A stretch of DNA of 64,000 bases, from the NCBI RefSeq assembly GCF_036370855.1, contig NC_088111.1, forward strand, positions 21,053,501-21,117,500, read 5' to 3'. Positions 50,025 through 62,652 of the stretch are shown here, in pieces; the first letter of the stretch is position 1; the number at the start of each line of letters is the position of its first letter. The translations under genes were made by a program, and so were the position numbers. The stretch is from Dromaius novaehollandiae (lineage: Eukaryota > Chordata > Aves > Casuariiformes > Dromaiidae). Under the pieces are notes generated by a model that was not told the DNA's origin, made no database searches, and saw nothing but the letters and a program-made list of their open reading frames with translations.

Positions 50025-50117
50025 AGTCCTGCAAAGTGGTGGCGGTCCCCTTCTGATGGAAGAATGGTTGTGCTCAGGCAGTTTGGGCTGCTTCTCTGGA
50101 AGAATTATATCCTGCAG
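50025..50117 (+). CDS. ABCA3: ABCA3 exon with the start codon (18 codons)
   Basis: An acceptor (CTGCTTTCTAG) ends at 50024. A leader follows, then ATG at 50064 and the residues [18 protein letters not shown], then GTAAGT at 50118. It ends in phase 0 and joins KRQILVTV in the next exon, like human [21 protein letters not shown]. The start has A at -3 and G at +4. An out-of-frame ATG at 50056 begins a 26-codon frame that overlaps the main start and ends in the next exon. Confidence 0.92.
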
Positions 50118-53100
50118 GTAAGTTGGCACCATGCTTGCAGTAGGGGAGCTGCCTATGTCATCCCTTAAAGGTGGTCCCTTCAGAGCTTTCCCAATATCTA
50201 GATTCCCTGGTGAACCTTCTCTATAGGCCCAGGATGGCTCTGTTTGTGTGTATGGTGCCTTTTGTGCTTTTGTGCCAGGGAGGAATGGGCAGGCATCTGT
50301 GCTCAATTACCTCACATCCCTGTCCCCGCAATTGCACAATTTATTGGTTCCCCTCATTTTCAAAATAAGACTGTGAGTTCAATTTTCCCTTCTCAAGGGG
50401 CAGGATAGCCCATGTGCCCTCCTGTGCAACTGTGGGTTTTCCTGAGTTATCTTATTACATAGATCTTTCTACATCCTTCTCTGGAGAAGGTGATTGCTGC
50501 GCTGTGCCTGTAAACTTACCAGACTTGCCATGTTTTTTCTCCATTACTTTTTGCAGTCTTCAGAAGCAACTTTTATGGGTCTGTGGGCTGCCTTAAACCA
50601 CCTTTGTCCTGGCATCTGCTCTTAGTCCTGCTCTGTGCTTGGGAACTAGCTAGTTATGAAGTATTTAGGGACCTTAGGGCTAACTCGCAAGCTGTGTGCT
50701 TCAAAATGAGCATTTGCTTTGCATCACAGCACTGGCTTCCTTGGCCTTGTGACCTGCAGCATCTTGCCTGCTGCTGAAATATGCTGCAGCTCCTTTAAGT
50801 AGCTTGCAAATGTTCCTTGGCAGATCCTGCAGATTCGCAGTGGGACCTGGAGCCAGCCCCTTGTAGAGGGCAGTGGAAGAGGAGGAGCAGATCTCAGTGC
50901 AATCTGGCTTTAGGGTTTCAATTACCATACTGAGGATCAGCACAATGCTGCTTAAAAATAAACAAATGAAAGGGAGGAGGGCTTGCTGGGTTTTCTGCGG
51001 CCCATGCTTCCAGCATAGTATGGAGCGTGGAACAGACTGCAGAACTCAGCTTTGATCTAAGGGGTCGAGGAACTGATCCGATTTGGAGCCCTTTGTCAGG
51101 AGCATGCTCCAAGGCCTAGAGTGTAGCATGGTCACAAGCCCTGTAAATTTTTCCATGTGCACCACAGACATCAAGCAGAGCAACCTCCTTTCCTTTCTGC
51201 AGCGGAATAAAACCTTCCTCTGGGTGTACCTCGGGGCAGGGGCACATCTCTCCACCTTTGCAAGTTTTGTGAGGGCACAAGCTGACTCAGAGCGACCGTG
51301 CCAGAACATACCCTGCAGTGTTTGTTCCTCTAAGTAACCACCAGAAAATAAGCTCCTGATAAAGAAGTAAAGCTCACAAGTTGTTAGCAGGCTAATTTAA
51401 AAATGGATGCTCAGTGCAGGGACTGGAGCATGTGACTTGCTTTAAGCTGACAGAAATGGCCAGTTGGTAGTGATGATTATAGATGAGTGTCCCTGTCGCC
51501 TCTGAAATAAGGAAGCTTAAATGACTTCTGCAGGAGCAAAAGCCTGTGCTTGTAACTGTGTATTAGCTTCTGAGTTCATGGAGCCAGGCAACCGTTCTGG
51601 AAAAAGTGCAAGGGACTATTAGAGGGTTAATATAATAGCAAATCAGCAGGAGGCAGTTCGTCTGCAAGAGCTGCATTATAAAACCATCAGACATCTGCAA
51701 CATTCACTTTTATGAACGTGGCCTTTTAAAACACTTCTTGACCCTGCCAGCTCAGAGCCGGTGCTTCCTGGCTGCTGTGCCAGAGCTGCTAATGAGTTTG
51801 CACCTAGGGCTACCTTCTTGACCTTGACATAGTGTCAAATGGTCATTGATTCCCAAGGTCCAGAGGAACCCTCATGCAGCAGGAAATACTAAGTAAGGAG
51901 CTGTGTCTAACAGGTACAGCTGTGACTGATCTCTGGAGGTGGTCAGGTGGGAGGCAGCAGGCAGCTCTTTGCCCCTCCAAGGGGAAATCCAAAGATGGGC
52001 TGCCCACTTTAATGAAAGCTGGGGAATGCCAGGGCAATGGGAGGAGCAGCTGTGTGGCAAGATGCCCACACACCCACCCCCTGAGCAAACCTGGGAAGAG
52101 CAAATTGGAGCCAGTCGCTGCAGTGCAAACTGTCTCCCCGTTCCCAGGAGATCTTGAGAAATCAAGATGGCTCATGTTCTGGGCTCGCTTCCCACTCCTC
52201 CAGAAACCGCGTGTGATCTTAGGATGCCTGACTTGCTGCTTTTTCCTCCGCCTGAAAAATAAAAACGTGTTCTAATCTGCGAAGGGCCCACGAGGTCTAA
52301 CTCAGCGCTCTGTGCAACAGAGACCCGCAGTTAGAATATGCAGCTTCAGAAGGAGCCGTCACGACAGCTGCGGCACTGTCTGGAGCCCTCGGAGGTCCGG
52401 AGCTGTGGTCCATGCTAGGATGAAAGCAGGCAGGGGAAACAGTCAAAGGCACATGGACAGGGGCTCGTGCCCGGGCAGAGCAGCAGGCTCTGCCCGTAGA
52501 GTGTGGACCCTGTGCAGACGCCCGGAGTCCTATCGTGTGTTTGTTATAACAGCAGAGCCGGTTGCTGTGCTCAGCTGCAATCTGGACTGTTGCGTTGCAG
52601 CTTCCAGCAGACAAGTTGAATAAGAGTATGCCAAGTAGGAGGCAATTTAGCAACACCGAGTGTGGAGAGAGATCAGGGAGGAGCTGGACCATCCACGTAA
52701 AAAACAATTGCTGAGACAGCAAGTTAAAGAATAAATGTCTTGGTGCACCTCTTGCTCCTCTTCGTTGCTCCTCTTTCTAGCCCAGCGGAGGGCTGTATAA
52801 CAACATGATCTTGCAAAGCCTTTTTTAGCAAGAGCCCTCAGAAAAGGTTAGTTTTGCTGCTTCTGCTCTGGGCATATGCTCAAAATGAGCAGCGCTGTGA
52901 ATCCCACCAGGGAGCTGAGCTGCCTGTTTTGGCAGTGGGTGTATTCATAGCCCATCCCAGCTGCCAGATAAAACTCGTTAGCTTAAACTGCAGTAAATGA
53001 GTTTAGTTTAATGTGTTTGATCTTGCATGTGGGCTGGGCTAAGGTCATGCACAGCCGGTAAAGGCAGCTCAGCTTGCAAGAAGAAATGAGGCAGCTGGAT

Positions 53101-56100
53101 TTAGCTTCACACTCTTGTTCACGCTCTCCTGAAGCTTCCCATTGCAAAAAGGGAGCTGAGCAGGTACAAGATGCCTTCTTCCCTGGCTCTGTGTTAGCTC
53201 CCTGCGTGGGGGTCCTGTAGCAGGCAAGCAAAGCCATGCAGGCAAGCCCTGCCTCGGTTTCCCCTGAGGTTCCCCGGCCCAGCTGTATTGTTTGGCATGT
53301 TTATGAGAATAGACCAGCACTCACCACTTCCCTCTCCTGGAAAGCAGCATGACTCCATCTAACTGTATGAGCATAAATCCAGTGGTTAGCAGCGTGTCCC
53401 AGCACATGTGGTAAAACAAGTCAGGGCAACTGCACTGCAGGACCACAGGGCTGTGTTTTCCTGAGAGCTACTGTTCCTTCTGCATTCCTGACCCTCCGCA
53501 CCTGGTGGTGTTAGTCCCTTTACTCCAGCAGCCTTTGTCCTGCCTCATGGCTGAATCCACAGAATCCATGTTCTTCTGGCCCCTTCTTCCATAAGTACTT
53601 CCTTTGCAGAGCATGCCTTGCCAGGTAAATCCTCTTGGTTTAGAGTCAACCAGCCCTGAAGTGAGCTTCTGTTTTTTTACATGGGACATTTGCTGCAGCT
53701 GTGTGCGTGTTTCCAGCTCTGCCAGAAACCTCTGCAGCTACTCTCTGCTGCTTGCTCTGGTGCATGCTGCGTCTAGGTAGCAGCTGCTTGCTGGTGGGAG
53801 AGAGGACAGTTAATTAGTCACTGGAGACCTGAACTGCTCTGTGAAAAGAGGAGTAGGTTCAGCTCTCCAGTGCCTATCCAGTCACCTCCTAGCAGGGCAC
53901 GTTGCTTTGTGACGGAGCAAGTGGAGTTTTAGGTGCTAATGAACTTGGGTTAGTAGTGTGTGTTAGTAGTTAATGGAGAATATAAAGTGTCTTGAGAGGC
54001 AGCCTTGAGGGAAAACTACAGACATCTGTGCCCTTGGGGATTGGAGGGTAAAGTTCTGGCTTTGCAGCTCAAGCAGATTCACTAAACTTAATTGTCTAAT
54101 TGCTTGAACTTGAATTTAAAAAGTAAGTGAGCTGATGTGTTTAGTGCAGGCAGATCTTGGAAGTGGAATCTCAGCTCTTGGATCTGTTTTCCACGCTGTA
54201 TGAGGACACCTGTCACATGTAGCTAGAAGCTTTGAGGGCAAAGTCACTTCATCTGTCTTGCCTAGGCCAGAGTCGAGCATCCTGCTGAAATGCCACAAGA
54301 GGCAGCTGAGTGGCATGGGGCTCCTTTGCTGCCTCACTGCTGGATGCACTTGGTTTGCACTCTGCCTGACACCTCGCTGTCACCTGCCGGCTGTCCCAGC
54401 TGCCTCTTCAGGCGCCCAGGGGTTATCCACCTCCTGACGGGTGGTCTCTGAGAGCCAGAGGAAAAGCTGATGATTTCAGCGCGAGGAGTTCCTTTTTCCC
54501 TCAAGCTATTGCTGACCCACTTCCGTGGCTTGGCAGGAAGAGCTGCCGTGCTCTCAGGGTCTTGTCTCCTGGCTGAGATCTAGAGCTGATGTCCTAGTTG
54601 CATGCAACTGCTGATTTCTGGCAGAAAGGTTCAGTGGCTGCATTAGCTTTGCTGTGCTCCAGTTGAACTCCCCTTTGCTTGTTTGCTCTATCTTTCCTTT
54701 TATTTAGCTACAGTATTTTTAGCTTCTAGCCCTTTAAGTATGGGTTAAGGTTGCTCTACATTGATAAAAGCTGTTCTCTTCACTCTCCTGATACTGACTG
54801 GCCTCCAGATAGCACTTTTCCTTCTTGCGGGAGCACTGAAATGTATTGCGGCACTTGCTTACAGGAGTGATTTAGGCAGGCATCAAGCAGTGCCTACTCT
54901 TTGGAAAAGTTTCATTGCACAGCAAAAAGGCAAATAACCAGCTAAACTCATTTATTCTGTGGCAGCGTAACTGGGAAGTATCTAAAAGCAACACAGTTTA
55001 AAACTGAACATGTTTAGGGAAGGAGACAGAAACCACCTTGACTGGAAAGTCCTGAAAGATGCAGGAACCTTCTAAATTTAACAGACAAGTCTCGCTTAGT
55101 CTCACAGTCAATTCACGTGCTTCATTTGTTTGTAGCCTCCTACAGAAAAAGCCAGCTTATGAGATCTTTGCAGTCCTGAGTGCTGTGAAATGCAAGAGCC
55201 CTCTGGTACTTCTGCCGCATGGAATACATGTGCCATGAACTTTGTTTAGTTTCATCTACTTTGAGCAGGTCTAACCCTACTTATATATGTCTTTTTTCTT
55301 CCTCTACCTTGCTACAGAAACGGCAGATTTTGGTAACAGTCATCGAAATCTGCCTGCCGCTGCTGTTCGCTGCCATCCTGATTGCACTTCGTCACCGGGT
55401 GCATTCGATCAGCCACCCCAATGCCACTATCTATCCCACCCAGTCGGTGGATGACCTGCCAGCGTTCTTCTATCACCGACATCCGAGCAACCCTTGGGAG
55501 CTGGCGTACGTCCCCTCGAACAGCAGTGCTGTGAAGAGCATTGCTGAGGCAGTAGAGAAAGCTTTACCGATCAGCATTAAAGGTTAGCAGGGGCTGGGGG
55601 TTGTGGCTTGGACTTAGGCATCTCTGAAGACGTGCGTTTGTTATAGCTCAAGTTGAACGCTACGCTAGCTTTGGTGATGTAAGTGCATTCCTGAACTGGG
55701 ACCTGCAGGTAGGATGTTCTAAGCTTCTTGGATGAAACTTCTAAAAGACATGAAATTCTCCCTAGATTAAGCATTACCAGGGTCCAGAGACCAGCATCTA
55801 ACTCAAGCACTGTGTGGCAGTGTTGGTGGCAGCAGCTTCACTTTTATGGGCTGAGCTGCCAGCTAAAATTAAGTGTTCTCTCAAAACCTAGACTTCTGCT
55901 CAGCAGTCAGCTGTGTCCCCTGTTCCTATGGGTAACACCCAGTACTCATAGCGCAAAATGAGGTTTAACAAAATGGTCATCCTCTTCTCTTCTGTGTATT
56001 TGATGAATTTATGTCTAATCAGTCTGTCTTCCACCCCAGTAATTGTTAGAGTAGCCAGAAATTCTCAGACTAATTTTTATTAAGATAAATCTTGATGCTC

Positions 56101-59100
56101 TGTTCCCAGAAGGCATCACTTTGTCAGCTCTTCAAGGCAGTGGTTTTGCTTTTGTTGCACTAAAGCTGCCTGACTTAGTTTTGATTTTTGTTGTGGTTTT
56201 TGTTGCAATTTCTATCTAGACATTGAAACATATTGGCCTTAAAATAGCTGAATAAAGTGGCTGTCGCTTTCCTGAAACAAAGTATTTGATAATCTTGTTG
56301 CGTAGAAAGTTTTAATACTTCTACTTCTTGTTCCGAGCTGAAGAAAATACTAGAATTTTTCTGTGAAAAGATATCTGACCTTCTGGTCTCAAGGAGGAGA
56401 AAAAAATCTGTGTCCCCCATGATGGGTACAGCTACATCCCATGTAAATTCCCCTATGTCTGACACTGATGATGTTTTTCAACTCTGGCTGGAGCACTTCC
56501 CTCCCGCTCAGAAAAACTGTCCTGAAACGATATGACATTTGCAGTGGTGGCCTTCTGGGTTTCAGCCTGCTCTGTGAAATGCCGTGCTCTGCGGACTGCA
56601 GCTCCCGCAGGCTGCTCACAGTCTGCCTTTCCTTCCTCTGCAGCTCAAGGCTTCTCCTCAGAGAGGGAATTTGAGGAATATGTGAAGTTGGACAACCGCT
56701 CGGGCAATGTGCTGGCTGCCGTTGTGTTCAAACACTGCTTCAATCAGAGCAAGGCCCCGTTGCCCCTCCAGGTAAGCAGAGCTGCTGGATGTGCGACCGC
56801 AGCTCGGTGGTGAACAGCTGGGGCTGGATCCCAGCATCCTGCAGAGGGAGAACGACTGTTTTAACCTTGATGAGCAGCCGCTGGCAGAGGGGGGCTGATG
56901 CCAAGTGTCCTGGCTCCCAGAAGCCTGCTCAGGCCGTCAGATGCCTGCCGAGGTGCCCAGACACGCTCTGCGAGGGCATGTGAAGTGCAAAGTGTCAGCA
57001 CTTTGGAAAGCCTGACTGGAGGATGAGGAGTTTACTCCTAAGCTGTTAACAGTGGCTCAGTGCTGGTGCTTGGAGGGACGTGTCCGTGTGAAGAAGCATG
57101 TGAGGGCGACATCCTCCTCTGGCCCTTTGTCATGCAAGGAATTGCTCCTCTTTCTGATTAATCCGTGCCACAAACCTCCTTTCTGTGCTCCTTGCAGGTT
57201 GATTATGCGCTGCGCTTCAAGTACAGCCCGAGGAATGCCCCCCGCAGCGAGCAGACGGGCTTGAACCCCAACCTTGACCGTGACTGGCACACCAGCTACC
57301 TCTTCCCTCTTTTCCAGTTGCCTGGCCCCAGGGAGGCCAAGTTTGCAGATGGTGGCACACCAGGTGAGGGTTTGTTTTTATTCCACCATATGTCATTTGC
57401 CAGCCAATAAGACAGACTTCATTTTCCATATAGTGACATACTGTACAGTATTCACTGAGACTCCGAGTATAAATAAATATCCCATTAACCAGAATCTCTT
57501 GGGAAATGCTGGCCAGCACCTGGCCTAGTCCTACAGCAGCCAACTGCAGAAATGCAGCGTTTCCCTCCACCAATTGCTGTCAGCTGGCAAGGGAGCTCAC
57601 AAGGCCACGAAGGGCAGGATACAGGTTTTAAAAATGCAGGGGATTTGTGAGGCAAAGGGTTGACGTCATCTCTGTCAGTCTCTTACTGACAGATAAACAA
57701 GTCCTCCCTGTGTCCTTGGTGACTGTGCCCTGCATGCCGTGGCTGGCGTGTGGACGTTGCGGGCCTCGCTTCCCACTGCTTTAGCCAGTATAACTCTAGA
57801 GCAAGCTGGAGGTGTGGGATGACAGTCATCTTCCTAAAGGCCCTACAAAATAAAGGAGAGCATCTGTTTGTCTGGAAAGAGTGCCCCTGTTGAAAGTAGT
57901 TGGATAAGAATAAATTGTATTTACTTGGATTTTAAAGTTTAAATATGTATTATTTTCTCATTTTAAATCTGTTTTTAATGGTAAATTTATTTCAGGTCCA
58001 GACTATTTAGGTCTTATAATGCTACTGAAATACATCAAAACTAAATAGGGCAATTCTGTGGTTTCAGCAAAAGTGCATAAAGAAAGCTAAACTGCTGAGT
58101 GGGAAACAGCAGTGGAATTCCTGGAGCTGGCACTGGTTTAGGACTAGCCCAGCCCTTGACTCCTGGAGCTTCCTCTATGGCTGCAAAAAGGATGTTTCCC
58201 TTGGTTCAGCTTCTCCTTCCATTTGGTTCAATAGCTACGTCAAGAAAAAGATTGGGACACTGAGAAAGCGGGCAAACTGATTTTCCTCAGAGGGTGTAGG
58301 TAAAACAGCATGAGGGCACTGTATCTATTAGTTTCAACAGAGACACTTAGATCAATTCCCTAAACTACAATGTTTGTTTAGTCAGTTAGTTAATATGAAT
58401 TGTTGTCAGTGAATTGCTTTTTTCCCACCTTTTCCATATCTGTTTAGGATGTTTTAGGCAAATAACTTTCAAAATGCTGATTTGGAGCTTTCTAAATGGA
58501 ATTCTAGTTTCCATTCAGGTAACGTGGTAGAAATCACCTGTAATGATAGATTAGTTTAAAAAAAAATACTGTTTTCTAATGCACAAAAATTTAAGCCAAA
58601 TACGTGAAAAAAGGGGTATAGTTTTCCCCACAAAAACCTGCTTCAGTATCTCATACCCTCTTGGTTTACCGAAAAAGGACTGAATTTCATAACAAAAACT
58701 CAGTTCAGTTACACTGTCTGTGGTTGATGATAACTGAGAATCACTTTCCTTACAAAAATCACGCAGAAAGAGGATTGCCATTTAAATCAAAGCTTCCTGC
58801 CAGCTGTTTTTGAATGATGATTATGAGAGATTTAAATTGTTCTGATTTTAATCCTTCCCAAGCCCCTCTATGTCTGCTGAAATGACAGGGAGTATTTTGA
58901 TGGTGATATTTGCTTTCCTTTTCTAAGAACTCTTTTCTTCTTTTCTGGTCTTCCCAAATAACCCTTCCCTTAGAGGCTACTTCTCTTCCTAAGAAGGTCT
59001 GTCCTGTTCTTTTCTCCCCGTGAATTTGTGTCTATGGAACATGCACCCATTTCTATTTCCTCGTGTTGCTTTTGCCATGCAGGTTATATCCGGGAAGGCT

Positions 59101-62100
59101 TCCTGGCAGTGCAGCATGCTGTGGATAGAGCCATCATGCAATATCACACTAACGCCACCAATGCCGGCCTGCTGGAGAACATCACAGTGGTGGTACAGCG
59201 CTTCCCCTACCCATCGTACGTCAATGACCTCTTCCTTCTTGCCATCCAGAACCAGCTGCCCCTGCTGCTCATGCTCAGCTTCACCTACACCTCACTCAAC
59301 ATCGTCCGTGCTGTTGTGCATGAGAAGGAGAAGAAGCTGAAGGTAACGTGAGTGGGTCATGTGGACTGGTATTTCCCATGCTGCCCCTTTCGTGGGCTGT
59401 GATGCCCCAGGAAAAGCTTCCCCTTGCTTTGCACCACCGGGACCTCCTTTTTGAAGGAATGACATCTCCAAAGTAATAAGCACCCTATGATCTGTAACCC
59501 ATATTGCTGTCAGTGCAGACAGCTCTGTGCATAGTGCTTGCCTTCCTTGCTTTGCTCCTCTCACTATGCAGTGTTTTCTAACAGATCCTTCCTTTAAAAG
59601 AACTAGGTAGGAACAAAATCCTCACTGGGTTTGGAGCCGGCAAGCAGGAGGTGGGGAGAAGGGATGACAGGGGATTAGCAAACTCTAGGCAAGAATGTCG
59701 TTAATCCTGTTGCTGGAACCCAGCTCTGTTCTTCCTTGCTGTGCAACCTTATCTGCTTAGCAGTGCTGTTGGGTGTGAAGACTGGCGTTTCTTTTGGACT
59801 GGAGGGCATTTTGAAAGGTGGCTTCTTGAGAGGACAGCTCTCGTGAATTCAGAAATTCAGTGTGTGGGAAGCAGGATTTCTGTTTTTTAAATCTAGAAAC
59901 CTGTGTTTCTAAATTGTGGTATATGGGTGGTTAGGAGCTCAGCGAATGTGATGGTTGCAACATCAGGCCTGAGGGTGCAGGGCTCGGTTTCCTCTGGGGT
60001 GTTGGATTGTCCTGCCCTCTAGTCTGCCCTGCTGCCGGATGACTGCAGCGGCCCCACCAACCTGAACTGCTGTGGTTTTGGATCCAGCTCGGCGCTTCAG
60101 GGAAACCTTGTTTTCCACATCCCTCCTGGCCTGGCTGTGGTGGTGGCCCCTGTTCAGGGAGGAGGCACTGTGTGGGGATGAAGGCTGCACAGGGCTGCTG
60201 GTGCCTGGGGCTGCCTCCTCCCTCACCAGCACTGAAGGGCCACAGTCGCCACCTCCACTTTCACCACGGATGCCTGGCCTTGCTCACTGCCACATGAGGT
60301 GCTCTGGGCCCCCTTGATCAGGAAGGATGGGTGCAACTCTGGGTAACAGCTTGGCCTTCCCACAGGAGTACATGCACATGATGGGCCTCAGCAACTGGCT
60401 GCACTGGAGTGCCTGGTTCCTCATGTTCTTCCTCTTCCTCCTGGTGTCCGTCTTTTTTGTCACAGTACTCTTCTGTGTGAAGGTGAGTATCTTTCCTCAT
60501 GCCCACATTGCACAGGTCAGTACTGCTGGGCATGGGGATCACAGGACTTCTGTGTCGTTGGCTGGGGAGAAGGAGGGCTATCCTGGTAATTCAGGATTCC
60601 TCCTTCTTCCATGTGCCTAATACGGAGAGCCTTTTTCTGAGTCGATTCCTTGCTTAAGCTCTGTGCAGGATGAATGCACTTAGAGTGCACCCAGGAGCTT
60701 GGTTTATTCATGCAGGCCGGGCCCCCTGCCACTGTTGACTGTAGAAGGTTGACCCCCCATCTCACTCCCAACAAGTGGGCTAGGTGCTTTAACAGCCTTT
60801 CGCACTGCCTACGTCACCCAGCAGCAGGACGAGATGGGAGGGTTAGAGCTAGGCAGGTGCAGGGAGGGTCTGGGCATTCCTGGGCCTAGCAGGAACTCCT
60901 GTTCCTGAGAGCCTGTGAATCCTTGGAGAGACTCAGGCTCTCCTGCTTCTCTGTACCAGCAGCATGAGAAAGAGAAGGCAGCTGTCATGGGTGGAAAGCA
61001 GGATGTCCCCTGCCTCTTAGGTCCTGTGTTACATGAGGACAGCCCACGCTTCCACCATTTGGACTGATCTAGGAGGGTCTGGGGGTTCTTGGTCCATCTC
61101 TTAATTTGTTTTTAACCCATGAAAAACATCAAGCCTTGGCTGCCTGTGTGTGCCAGCGGCTGTAGCAAGCTTCATCAGCTGCAAGTGTAACCGGATTTTC
61201 TCGGTAGGTGAGCGAGCAGGGAGCAGTGCTTACCAACAGCGACCCCACTCTGGTGTTCACCTTCCTCGCCATATTCTCCATCTCCTCTATCTCCTTCAAC
61301 TTCATGGTGAGCACCTTCTTCTCTAGAGGTGAGTCTGACTTCCCTAATTGCCTCCTCTGGCTGATCTTCTGTTGTCTCGTGTGTGTCTATTATGCAGCTC
61401 GTCACTGAGCCTCCCTCAGTGCCCTTATGCAACCCCAGAGAAATGTGCTACAGGGAGAGGGGAATTTGAGGAGTTATCAGTTTTTTTAGTGGTCTGTGGT
61501 CAGCCTCACCTGTTGTCCTTCCTGTTCCCCAGGAGAAATGTGCAGCTAGAGGAGCTGCTTCTGTGCAAATGTTTTTTTTATGATATAAGCTAATATCTCT
61601 TGAAAACACCTTTCATCTTCCTCACTGGCAGTCCAGAGAGCCTACATTTTGCAAGTGCCCTTATAGTAGGAGCTGTCTGACCTGCTGCCTGTAAATCCCT
61701 ACTTGTAAAGAGCCTAGGCTTTTGAGTTCGAGGGTGTTTGGTGAAATGCTGATGCTGTTCCAGCTGGTAATGGGAAACACAGATGGAGGAAAACACTTAG
61801 AATCTGTTTCCCCATCCCTGTGGGGTTTACAAATCCTGCCAAAGGCCGTGAGAGGAACCCACACAATGCAGAGAGTTTGTTCTGGGCCTTGTGCCGACGG
61901 GCATAAGAGCATTGTTTCTCTTGCCAGTAGGCCATGCATGGAGAGAGCAGCATGGTATAAAATTATCAATTTTTGCATGGTTTTGGTTGGAAGGGATCTC
62001 TGGAGAGATCTTGCTCTGGTCCATCTTGCTCAAAGCAGGGCCAGCTCCAGAGTTAGATGAGGTTGCTCAGGGTCTTGTGTGGGACAACTTGTCTTGAGGC

Positions 62101-62652
62101 ACAAGGCAGGGTGCTTACTTCTCTCTTTGCCTGTGTTTTATATGTAGTGCTTCTGAAGGGGATGTATATACTGTCACTTCCCAAACCAGATAAGCTAATC
62201 TTCAGGGCCTCATCTGGGTGTCTTGGGCCCCTGCGTGCTGTGCAGGAGTGCTCTGTGCTTTGAGGTGGGCTGGGTGCTTTAACAGCTGTCCTGTGTAGAG
62301 TCAGTATCCAGCCCTGCTCCTGCCTTGCTGTGTGACTTGGGCAAGTTGTAGCCTCTGCTCCCCTGTTACCATTTGTACAAAAGACTTGAATCTCCGTGGA
62401 TGGAAAGCTGGCAAGAAATATTCAGCGGCATCCCTGTGTTATAAATGTTTCCTTTCCTATTTTTCTCTGTCCTTGCAGCAAACGTTGCAGCTGCTGCTGG
62501 TGGTTTCCTGTACTTTTTCTCCTACATCCCTTACTTTTTCATCTCACCCCGCTATGACCTGATGTCCCACAACCAGAAGCTGTCATCCTGCCTCATCTCC
62601 AATGTGGCCATGGCGATGGGGGCACAGCTCATTGGCATGTTCGAAGGAAAAG
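50064..62652 (+). CDS. ABCA3: ABCA3, phospholipid ABC transporter, 5' part (first 8 coding exons)
   Basis: ABC transporter of the limiting membrane of lamellar bodies in alveolar type II cells; it pumps phosphatidylcholine and phosphatidylglycerol inward for surfactant. Coding exons: 50064-50117, 55318-55582, 56644-56771, 57198-57363, 59083-59342, 60366-60482, 61208-61328, 62479-62652. These give 1,285 nt, 428 codons plus one base, of about 1,700 expected; the rest lies beyond the window. Seen in order: LLLWKN (9-14, the Golgi-exit motif), TM1 about 22-42, a large lumenal loop 43-260 with sequons at Asn53, Asn124 and Asn140 (the three glycosylated in human), the family block [19 protein letters not shown], then TM2 about 263-285, TM3 305-328, TM4 343-366, TM5 371-395 and TM6 409-425 of the first membrane domain. 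Both nucleotide-binding domains are off the right edge. The mouse-type paralogue ABCA17 is the alternative, but blocks such as [14 protein letters not shown] and [13 protein letters not shown] favour ABCA3. Confidence 0.93.
50118..55317 (+). other. ABCA3: ABCA3 intron 2, nothing else recognised
   Basis: 5.2 kb without a supported exon, RNA gene or clear interspersed repeat. Chance open frames up to about 140 codons occur on both strands and have no domain content. Confidence 0.6.
57364..59082 (+). other. ABCA3: ABCA3 intron 5, nothing recognised
   Basis: Mostly AT-rich intronic sequence, especially 57.9-58.8 kb. No exon or repeat was identified. Confidence 0.6.
61972..62090 (-). repeat. CR1 LINE 3' fragment, antisense
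   Basis: In ABCA3 intron 8. The plus strand reads GGTTTTGGTTGGAAGGGATCTCTGGAGA, then TCCATCTTGCTCAAAGCAGGGCCAGCTC and GGTTGCTCAGGGTCTTGT in the order found in reverse-complemented avian CR1 3' ends. So the element lies on the minus strand. It is truncated and diverged. Confidence 0.85.
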
